Notes under the pieces: model-generated | Told to the model about the DNA's origin: nothing | Database searches by the model: none | The model's input: only the letters and a program-made list of their open reading frames with translations | Shown: piece by piece, positions 31,806-41,626 of the stretch | Layout: each line of letters starts with the position of its first letter | Numbering within the stretch: the stretch's first letter is position 1 | Position numbers and translations under genes: made by a program | From: Gracilibacillus dipsosauri | GTDB taxonomy: Bacteria > Bacillota > Bacilli > Bacillales > Amphibacillaceae | Assembly (NCBI RefSeq): GCF_003176895.1 | Contig: NZ_QGTD01000007.1 | Location: forward strand, 1 to 41,626 | Length of the DNA: 41,626 nt | Reading direction: 5' to 3'

Positions 31806-33274
31806 GATAGGTCACCTCCTAGGTTAGGACGTCTATTATGATGATCGGTAGCTTGTTCAAAAGCATATGCCGTACGATAAATCGTGGACTCATCGAAATG
31901 TTTTCCGATAATTTGTAGTCCAATTGGTAATCCTTCACTTGAAAACCCACAAGGTATGGAGATGCCCGGAACACCTGCTAGGTTTACTGGAATAGTTAAG
32001 ATATCATTTGCATACATGGTTAAAGGATCATCTATCTTTTCGCCAACTTTAAATGCTGGTGTTGGAGTAGTTGGGCCAACAATCACGTCATAGTCTTCAA
32101 AGACTTTTTCAAAATCATTTTTGATTAATGTCCGTACTTTCTGAGCTTTTTTGTAGTAAGCATCGTAATATCCAGAGCTTAAAGCAAACGTACCAAGCAT
32201 AATACGACGTTTTACCTCATCTCCAAACCCTTCAGATCGTGAGTATTTAAACATATCTAACATATCAACACGCTTTTCTGTACGGACACCATAACGTACC
32301 CCATCAAAACGAGCTAAGTTCGCACTAGCTTCTGAAGAGGAAAGAAGATAATAAGCAGCTACAGCATATTTAGAATGTGGTAAGGATACCTCTTCCCATG
32401 TTGCACCTAATTCTTCGTATTGTTTTAAGGCTGCTAATACAGCTTCTTTCACCTCTGGATTAACCCCTTCTTGCAAATACTCTTTTGGTACCGCAATACG
32501 TAATCCTTTTACATCCTGCTTTAAAGCATCACTATAATTTGGGATATCCACATTGGCAGAAGTAGAGTCCATTTTATCTTGCCCAACAATGGCCTGTAAT
32601 AAATGTGCATTGTCTTCTACCGTACGAGTAAGTGGTCCAATTTGGTCTAGTGAAGATGCAAATGCAACTAATCCAAATCGTGATACTAAACCATATGTAG
32701 GCTTTAAGCCGACCACTCCACAAAATGCAGCAGGTTGACGGATAGAACCACCAGTATCAGAGCCTAATGAAAAGAACACTTCACCAGCTGCAACAGATGC
32801 AGCTGAACCACCACTAGATCCACCTGGAACATAATCTGTATTCCATGGATTGCGTGTTTTCTGGTAGCTAGAATTTTCATTAGATGAACCCATCGCAAAT
32901 TCATCCATGTTTAGCTTACCAACAGTTACTGTATTCTCTGCTTTAAGCTTTTCCACAACGGTAGCATCATATAATGGATCATTTAGGTTGTCCAAAATTT
33001 GACTAGCACATGTTGTACGCAAGCCTTTTGTTACAATATTGTCCTTGATTCCAATCGGAAGTCCGTATAAAATCGATGCATCAGAGCCTAGTTTTTCGTC
33101 TAGTTCTTTTGCTTGTTTTCTAGCTTCTTCTTCATTCAAAGTAAGAAATGCTTGGATTTTGTCATCTACTTCATGTATGCGAGTATATGACGCATCGACA
33201 AGATCGCTAACTGTAATTTCTTTATTATGTAGCTTTTCTTGTAATTCCTTTAATGTATAATCGAAAAGTGACAC
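31802..33274 (-). CDS. gatA: aspartyl/glutamyl-tRNA amidotransferase subunit A
   Basis: A 490-residue amidase-signature glutaminase that supplies ammonia from glutamine to GatB. The Ser-cisSer-Lys triad is visible: Lys77 in PIGIKDNI, Ser153 in [16 protein letters not shown], and the nucleophile Ser177 in [13 protein letters not shown]. The start is GTG seven bases after GGAGG. It follows gatC by 12 bases and overlaps gatB by four. The three genes form the indispensable route to Gln-tRNA in bacteria lacking GlnRS; no GlnRS gene is in this window. Confidence 0.97.
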   Translation of the reverse strand: MSLFDYTLKELQEKLHNKEITVSDLVDASYTRIHEVDDKIQAFLTLNEEEARKQAKELDEKLGSDASILYGLPIGIKDNIVTKGLRTTCASQILDNLNDPLYDATVVEKLKAENTVTVGKLNMDEFAMGSSNENSSYQKTRNPWNTDYVPGGSSGGSAASVAAGEVFFSLGSDTGGSIRQPAAFCGVVGLKPTYGLVSRFGLVAFASSLDQIGPLTRTVEDNAHLLQAIVGQDKMDSTSANVDIPNYSDALKQDVKGLRIAVPKEYLQEGVNPEVKEAVLAALKQYEELGATWEEVSLPHSKYAVAAYYLLSSSEASANLARFDGVRYGVRTEKRVDMLDMFKYSRSEGFGDEVKRRIMLGTFALSSGYYDAYYKKAQKVRTLIKNDFEKVFEDYDVIVGPTTPTPAFKVGEKIDDPLTMYANDILTIPVNLAGVPGISIPCGFSSEGLPIGLQIIGKHFDESTIYRTAYAFEQATDHHNRRPNLGGDLS

Positions 33275-33286
33275 TAGCCTTCCTCC

Positions 33287-33577
33287 TTAATCTAAAATAG
33301 ACGGTACTCGGAATTGACCATCCTTTTGATCTGGTGCATTCTTAAGTGCATCCTCTTTACTAATCCAATCTCTCGGCTCATCCTTACGCATCACGTTTTT
33401 TAAGTCTAATACGTGTGTTGTTGGCTTTACATTCTCCGTGTCTAACTCATTCAAGAGCTCTGCGTAATTAATAATATCACCTAGTTGTTTAGTCATTTTC
33501 TCTACTTCTTCGTCAGTTAAAGCAAGGCGTGCTAAATTAGCAACATGCTTTACCTGTTCCTTTGAGATATCTGCCAA
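33287..33577 (-). CDS. gatC: aspartyl/glutamyl-tRNA amidotransferase subunit C
   Basis: A 96-residue subunit that clamps GatA to Gat[22 protein letters not shown] and the [20 protein letters not shown] segment are the family pattern, ending FRVPSILD. The start is TTG at 33577, supported by GGAGGTGA seven bases upstream; the ORF extends nine codons further through that site and must be trimmed. It is the first gene of gatCAB. Confidence 0.95.
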   Translation of the reverse strand: MADISKEQVKHVANLARLALTDEEVEKMTKQLGDIINYAELLNELDTENVKPTTHVLDLKNVMRKDEPRDWISKEDALKNAPDQKDGQFRVPSILD

Positions 33578-33618
33578 AATATTCACCTCCAAAAAAAGTC
33601 CCATTTATAAACTGATTG

Positions 33619-33648
33619 AAAAAATCCAAAGCGCCAATGATAGGCGCT
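33619..33648 (-). terminator. weak terminator between camS and gatC
   Basis: AGCGCC and GGCGCT (33630-33635, 33643-33648) form a stem, but on the minus strand the T-run begins only after TTGGA, so read-through is likely. It lies between the candidate gat promoter and gatC, so it could attenuate gatCAB as well as end camS. Confidence 0.55.
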
Positions 33649-33681
33649 AAGAATCTACAAATACTAAAATCCATAAGGTCT

Positions 33682-33710
33682 ATTTTACCATTAAAACACT
33701 AATTTCAAAA
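33682..33710 (-). promoter_or_regulatory. candidate gatCAB promoter
   Basis: On the minus strand TGGTAAAAT is an extended -10 (TAAAAT 33687-33682), with TTTTGA 17 bases upstream. The 70-base leader then runs through the weak terminator. Confidence 0.4.
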
Positions 33711-33727
33711 CAGATTTGTATCATAAT

Positions 33728-34879
33728 TTAGTTATAGATATGAACAAACCCTTCCTCTTCACCCGCTTCACGAACAATTAGTGCCTCTTGATTTTGACCT
33801 GAGGTAATATTGATCTCCAAATTATAATGATTCGGAAAGCCAGATAGAACCAAGCCATAAACATATTGGGTAAAACCGATTAACTCTGACTTCCCATAGA
33901 AGGAGACTGGTATATCAATCGTTAAATCTCTCAATTCTTCACCTTGATAGAAGCCTTTTCCTATCACACTTACATAGTTAGGAAAATAGGAAGCAACATC
34001 TGCTTCAAAGTCTGATAAGGTTGCGGAAGTATCTGAATAATTTTTCTCGGCATTGTTTGAAGGAAACAGTACATAGTTCTCATCCACTTCCTTCCAATCT
34101 CCTATTGATGATTCATCTCCAGCTATATTCGTTTTGGCGACAAAGTTACCTGGTACGAGTGAGCTTTGTGGAGCTTCCCGATAAATCATCATCATGACAG
34201 GAACCTTCTCCAACCCTTCTATCTCTCTAATTCTCTTCAACACTTCATCCGCTATTTTATTTGCTTCACTTAACATTTTGTTCTTTGATATCTCCTGGTA
34301 GTAATAAGGTCCGCCGACTTCTGTTTGAAATCGATAAACAGATTTCATGGCGATCGCAATCGAAATCCCGGAAAGCTTCACCATTTCACCATCTGTTTTC
34401 GTCAAGTAATTTTGTTCCACAATATGTGATAAGTATTTTGGATTTTTTCTCTCCGCTTCTTCTGATGTCTCACCCTCACCCAATGCAGGATTTAAACCAA
34501 GTGGATGCTCTTCTTTATCATAGCGTTCTAGCCATGAATAAAGTATATCCTCTGTCAAATATTGGCCTTCTTGAAAGAAATACTTGTCTGGGTCATAAAC
34601 ACTAGTGGAATGTCTCCGCAATCCTTCCTCTAACTCATCAATATCTAATCGATTGGATACTTGGTTGGTGATAACCCCTCGAGCCTGACTAAGACTTGAA
34701 TCGACTAAGACACGATAAGTATCTTCTGATAAATTATGTGTCGGAATAATCGCTGTTTCCTGTTCCGCTTCTTCCGTTGAATCATCTACTATCGTTTCCT
34801 CAGGATCTTCTCCAAATTGTGGCGCACAACCTGCCAGAAGAAGCACGATGATTAACAGACTATACTTGATTCTATTCAT
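33728..34879 (-). CDS. camS: CamS family lipoprotein (sex-pheromone cAM373 precursor-like)
   Basis: A 383-residue surface lipoprotein. The signal peptide ends LLLAGC with the lipidated Cys18. An acidic tether of about 30 residues leads to the CamS domain, with DTYRVLVDSSLSQARGVI, RLDIDELEEGLRRHS and KMLSEANKIADEVLKRI. In enterococci and staphylococci the signal peptide of CamS proteins is processed to the cAM373 mating pheromone; here the equivalent stretch is IIVLLLAG, which resembles but does not match the pheromone. The protein's own role is unknown, but the gene is conserved between ligA and gatC across Bacillaceae. Its ATG directly follows the ligA stop, with GGGGGAAG inside ligA. Confidence 0.9.
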   Translation of the reverse strand: MNRIKYSLLIIVLLLAGCAPQFGEDPEETIVDDSTEEAEQETAIIPTHNLSEDTYRVLVDSSLSQARGVITNQVSNRLDIDELEEGLRRHSTSVYDPDKYFFQEGQYLTEDILYSWLERYDKEEHPLGLNPALGEGETSEEAERKNPKYLSHIVEQNYLTKTDGEMVKLSGISIAIAMKSVYRFQTEVGGPYYYQEISKNKMLSEANKIADEVLKRIREIEGLEKVPVMMMIYREAPQSSLVPGNFVAKTNIAGDESSIGDWKEVDENYVLFPSNNAEKNYSDTSATLSDFEADVASYFPNYVSVIGKGFYQGEELRDLTIDIPVSFYGKSELIGFTQYVYGLVLSGFPNHYNLEINITSGQNQEALIVREAGEEEGFVHIYN

Positions 34880-39137
<4,258 letters not shown>

Positions 39138-39168
39138 TGTTAACACCATCCTTTTATTTCAGAAAAAA

Positions 39169-39852
39169 TTACTTCTTAACTGCTTTGACTGTCTTTAATG
39201 CTTCTTTTGGGTTTTCATAGATGGCATTTCCAACAACAATCATATCGGCAAATTGACTCATTTCTTCTGCCTGGGATTTTGTTGAAATACCTCCACCATA
39301 GATAAGCTTGGTATTTGATAATTGATTGCTTATCGCTTCAACGAGATTGGGATCTCCATATTTGCCACTATACTCTACATAATAAAAAGGTAATCGAAAT
39401 AAATGTTCAGCCATCCTCGCATAAGCAATCGCCTCATCTTCTGTAGGGAGACTACAATCTGTATGCTGAAATACCTTTGATTCGGGGTTCATGATACAAT
39501 ATCCTTCTGCATACATTTCCTCCCAATTAATGACATCTCCATATTCCACAACTGCTTCATGCTGTTTATCCACTAGCCATTTTTTATTTTGACTGTTAAG
39601 CACCATTGGCACAAAATAGTAATCAAAGCCTGGAGTTACAGATTCTAGATTCGAAATCTCTAAAATAACTGGAACGGAGTAGCGACGAATATAGCTGAGC
39701 AACTGTAGTACTCCATCTAATGTCACTTCATCTGTTCCACCAACTATAATCGCATCTGTTCCTGATTCACAGATTTGATCCAACACCTCATCTGAAATAT
39801 CCTTTGCTGGATCTAGTTTGAACACATGCTTCCACTCATCCATATTATACAC
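39169..39852 (-). CDS. pcrB: heptaprenylglyceryl phosphate synthase PcrB
   Basis: A 227-residue TIM-barrel prenyltransferase that joins heptaprenyl diphosphate to sn-glycerol-1-phosphate, the first step to an archaeal-type ether lipid in Bacillales. EWKHVFKLDPAKDISDEVLDQ at the N-terminus, CESGTDAIIVGGTDEVT, PLYFIP-like YYFVPMVLNSQNKKW and the C-terminal phosphate-binding LIYGGGISTKSQAEEM and ADMIVVGNAIYENP are diagnostic. The start is GTG ten bases after GGAGG. It heads pcrB-pcrA-ligA-camS, with an extended -10 promoter TGCTATAAT at 39897-39905. Confidence 0.93.
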   Translation of the reverse strand: MYNMDEWKHVFKLDPAKDISDEVLDQICESGTDAIIVGGTDEVTLDGVLQLLSYIRRYSVPVILEISNLESVTPGFDYYFVPMVLNSQNKKWLVDKQHEAVVEYGDVINWEEMYAEGYCIMNPESKVFQHTDCSLPTEDEAIAYARMAEHLFRLPFYYVEYSGKYGDPNLVEAISNQLSNTKLIYGGGISTKSQAEEMSQFADMIVVGNAIYENPKEALKTVKAVKK

Positions 39853-39896
39853 AATAATTAATCCTCCAATAATGACGATTCTATATCCATTATTTC

Positions 39897-39905
39897 ATTA
39901 TAGCA
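39897..39905 (-). promoter_or_regulatory. extended -10 promoter of the pcrB operon
   Basis: TGCTATAAT on the minus strand, 45 bases before the GTG start; CTGAAA 16 bases upstream is a fair -35. Confidence 0.6.
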
Positions 39906-39981
39906 AAAATCCCGTCCATTTCAGAGTGATATAGAGAAGAAAGAAGGAAAAAATCTGAGGATAGTTCCAGGCTATAGGAAA

Positions 39982-40002
39982 CCCCCACTAGTAAAGTGAG
40001 GG
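39982..40002 (-). terminator. weak terminator after the YdhK-like gene
   Basis: On the minus strand CCCTCACT pairs with AGTGGGGG (one G-T pair), followed by TTTCC. The T-run is short. Confidence 0.5.
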
Positions 40003-40015
40003 CTTAAAAATTATC

Positions 40016-40615
40016 CTATTCTACTGGAGAAAGCTCGTCTTCCGTCACCCATTTGTGATTTTTGACTACTTTCTTCGTTTCTGTATCTTTATAGCTAACC
40101 ATATAAACAGTGGTATTTTGTGCAGAGTCGATTGTAGCATTCGCTCCATCCATGCCATTCATATGATCTGCCTCGAGAACCACCTCATCTCCTTCAGCGT
40201 ATGGCGCTTCCTCTGCATTTTCAAGTTCTTCATGGATCACCCATTTGTGATTTTCTACTTTTTCACCACCAGTCGTTGGCTTGTAGGTTACTGCATAAAC
40301 TGTAGTGTGATAGGCACCTTCAATTGTTGCTACAGCTCCATCCATTCCTTTCATATGTTTTGCACTCATTATCGCTTCACTTCCAAGAGGATATGTCGGA
40401 TTATCCTCCTTCGCTAGATTTTCTGGAACTTCTCCTGAGCTAGAATGATCCATACTAGCATGTTCAGTAGAATCTGATTCCTTTTCCTGCTGGGATTCTT
40501 CATTCATATTAGAATCATTCTTTGTGTCACTAGGCTCTGTCTCATTATTTCCACCACAACCTACTAGTAAAAATACCATAAAGGTAACTATCGTTATTAG
40601 TATTTTTTGATTCAA
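40016..40615 (-). CDS. YdhK-family lipoprotein with two DUF1541 repeats
   Basis: A 199-residue lipoprotein. The signal peptide ends LLVGC with Cys20. A long Glu/Asp/Ser/His-rich tether (residues 22-62) includes HASMDHSS, rich in potential metal ligands. Two tandem DUF1541 units follow, at about 79-133 (AKHMKGMDGAVATIEGAYHT) and 140-193 (ADHMNGMDGANATIDSAQNT), each with a His-Met-x-Gly-Met core and ending NHKWV. Such His/Met pairs suggest Cu(I) binding outside the membrane. The start is TTG seven bases after GGAGG. It is 24 bases downstream of a CueP-family gene, clearly one operon. Confidence 0.88.
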   Translation of the reverse strand: MNQKILITIVTFMVFLLVGCGGNNETEPSDTKNDSNMNEESQQEKESDSTEHASMDHSSSGEVPENLAKEDNPTYPLGSEAIMSAKHMKGMDGAVATIEGAYHTTVYAVTYKPTTGGEKVENHKWVIHEELENAEEAPYAEGDEVVLEADHMNGMDGANATIDSAQNTTVYMVSYKDTETKKVVKNHKWVTEDELSPVE

Positions 40616-40639
40616 AACTATACCTCCATTATTATTGAC

Positions 40640-41164
40640 TTATATTAATTGCATAGTGGTGATGCAAGTATTGTCACCATCGAAAGTAGTAATTTTAGAT
40701 TCCGCCATTTTTCCGTTATGTTCAATTTTCACCTCGTATGTCTTATCCCTCTTCAGCCAAAGATCAAGGAATCCATTTTCCAAAGATGTCATTCTTTCAT
40801 TAATGATTACATTTCCATCTTCATCCATAATATGTACTTCGAATTCTTCTTCCTTCAGCTCTCCTTGACAGCCAGTTAAGCTGTGATTTTCACAAGGATG
40901 AGTGTTTTGTATAAAAGGAGCAATCGAAACAAAAAATTCATCATTAGGCAGTTCATAAGTAGCTTGGTTTTTATTACCATTTGTCACAATAAGCTCCTGG
41001 GAGGTGATAGAAGCGGACAGATCTTCAAAATCTCCTGCACTATAGCGTTCTACCATTTCTTTAATATCCCGTGGTTCTTTTTCCTTTGAAGCCTTATCAT
41101 CACATCCCACCATTGCCAAACTAAGCAACATTATCCACATTATAACCACTATACTTCTTTTCAT
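40640..41164 (-). CDS. CueP-family copper-binding lipoprotein
   Basis: A 174-residue lipoprotein of the CueP family, whose Salmonella member binds copper in the periplasm. The signal peptide ends LAMVGC with Cys21. Family blocks are VERYSAGDFEDLSASITSQE, LPNDEFFVSIAPFIQNTHPC, SLTGCQGELKEEEF and the C-terminal TCITTMQL. Three conserved Cys (HPC, TGC, TCI) with neighbouring His are the expected copper ligands. Gram-positive homologues are membrane anchored, as here. The start MKRSIVV was chosen because GGGGTG lies six bases upstream; the GTG three codons earlier is inside that site. It is the first gene of the operon with the YdhK-like gene; no CopA or CopZ gene is nearby. Confidence 0.88.
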   Translation of the reverse strand: MKRSIVVIMWIMLLSLAMVGCDDKASKEKEPRDIKEMVERYSAGDFEDLSASITSQELIVTNGNKNQATYELPNDEFFVSIAPFIQNTHPCENHSLTGCQGELKEEEFEVHIMDEDGNVIINERMTSLENGFLDLWLKRDKTYEVKIEHNGKMAESKITTFDGDNTCITTMQLI

Positions 41165-41200
41165 ATACTTCACCCCTAATGTTTCTTATTCTCTCCTACT

Positions 41201-41246
41201 ATTATCCGGTCCATAGTTGCTTTGGTCAATCTATAGGGGGCTATAG
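41201..41246 (-). promoter_or_regulatory. promoter and dyads upstream of the CueP-YdhK operon
   Basis: On the minus strand TTGACC (41229-41224), 17-base spacer, GATAAT (41206-41201). Within the spacer CCAnAGnnnCTnTGG is a dyad. Just upstream lies CTATAGGGGGCTATAG (41231-41246). Either could be a metal-responsive operator (CsoR or MerR type), but neither matches a consensus closely. Confidence 0.5.
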
Positions 41247-41309
41247 CTATTGGGAATTAATAAGGACTTGCTGTCTGTTATCATTTAGATGAAAAACATT
41301 TTGTGGGTC

Positions 41310-41626
41310 GGACTGGCCGGAGGTGTGCGTTATCCCTTGGATAAAGAATATTTCGGACAGGCGGTAGCTTAATATGTACGTTATCTCTTGGATAAAGAAC
41401 ATTTTGGACAGGCGGTAGCTTAATATGTACATTATCCCTTGGATAAAGAACATTTTGGACAGGCGGTAGCTTAATATGTACGTTATCTCTTGGATAAAGA
41501 ACATTTCGGACAGGCGGTAGCTTGATATGTACGTTATCTCTTGGATAAAGAACATTTTGGACAGGCGGTAGCTTTGATATGTACGTTATCTCTTGGATAA
41601 AGAACATTTTGGACAGGCGGTAGCTT
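41310..41626 (-). repeat. 51-bp tandem repeat array, open in a 17-codon frame, truncated at the window end
   Basis: Units start at GGACAG: 41355, 41406, 41457, 41508, 41559 and 41611, spaced 51, 51, 51, 51 and 52 bases; a degenerate 45-base unit begins at 41310. The period equals 17 codons. On the minus strand one frame reads YPRDNVHIKLPPVQNVL repeatedly and ends at a stop at 41281. Of four variable sites in full units, three are synonymous in this frame and one changes Gln to Arg, which suggests past coding. A second minus frame is also open. One extra T near 41575 shifts the last visible unit. No start is in the window. It could be a repeat protein, its relic, or a non-coding satellite. Confidence 0.75.

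Noticed and set aside
40016-40615. Two halves of the YdhK-like protein as a recent gene duplication or assembly error
   Set aside because: Tandem DUF1541 units are normal for this family, and the two units are well diverged.
41205-41223. A MerR-type 19-base promoter spacer (TTGACC to TAATAG) before the CueP gene
   Set aside because: GATAAT two bases away gives an ordinary 17-base spacer and a better -10, so the MerR reading is not required.
41247-41607. Two overlapping ORFs of 102 and 108 codons in the 51-bp array
   Set aside because: Both are products of the repeat period and lack a ribosome-binding site; their ATGs are inside repeat units. They are described as a repeat, not called as genes.
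41310-41626. CRISPR array
   Set aside because: All of the unit is repeated; there are no unique spacers and no cas genes.

Overview
The window looks like a chromosomal segment of a low-GC, halotolerant member of the Bacillaceae (Oceanobacillus, Virgibacillus or Gracilibacillus type). The evidence is the order pcrB-pcrA-ligA-camS-gatC-gatA-gatB-dgkB-rlmCD, AT-rich Bacillus-type promoters with strong Shine-Dalgarno sites, frequent TTG and GTG starts, an S-box (SAM-I) riboswitch, and a glycine-betaine synthesis locus. No rRNA, tRNA, CRISPR array, integrase or complete insertion sequence was seen.

Layout. 0-6.3 kb: a possible insertion-sequence end, a RibD-C/DHFR-like reductase, a Yip1-like membrane protein, then a SAM-I riboswitch and terminator in front of a short-chain dehydrogenase and an NhaC-family (MetT-like) transporter. 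An ABC-F ATPase follows with an attenuator-like leader, then a 52-residue coiled-coil peptide. 6.3-12.7 kb: an orphan AraB-like kinase with AraR-like operator sites, a Fur-box siderophore-binding lipoprotein, a roughly 205-bp palindromic intergenic repeat beside a decayed gene, an AI-2E-family transporter, an ASCH protein and an orphan glycine-betaine-binding lipoprotein. 12.8-16.9 kb: choline to glycine betaine (betA, betB) with a divergent gbsR-like regulator. Dyads sit just downstream of three promoters (betB, gbsR and the betaine-binding protein), which suggests one regulon. 16.9-19.7 kb: a dihydrouridine synthase and a GNAT-TetR operon with a 12-bp operator over its promoter.

19.7-27.6 kb is the accessory core. 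A GntR-regulated operon encodes a long mannose-6-phosphate isomerase, a ROK kinase and a GH38 alpha-mannosidase-like enzyme, which fit a route from alpha-mannoside to fructose-6-phosphate. It is flanked by gene remains: a truncated DUF5054/GH38-like gene, a methyltransferase N-terminus abutting a copy of an RlmCD C-terminus, a GH3 beta-glucosidase tail and an unidentified frameshifted tail. 27.6-39.9 kb is conserved housekeeping: 23S rRNA m5U methylation, lipid phosphorylation, the tRNA amidotransferase GatCAB, a CamS lipoprotein, NAD-dependent DNA ligase, PcrA helicase and PcrB. 40-41.2 kb holds two copper-type lipoproteins (CueP and YdhK families). The last 317 bp are a 51-bp tandem array that runs off the window.

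I found no wholly new multi-gene system. The strongest leads are the SAM-riboswitch SDR-transporter unit, the ABC-F attenuator, the candidate GbsR regulon, the methyltransferase-RlmCD fossil junction, and the 51-bp array whose 17-codon frame shows mostly synonymous variation.
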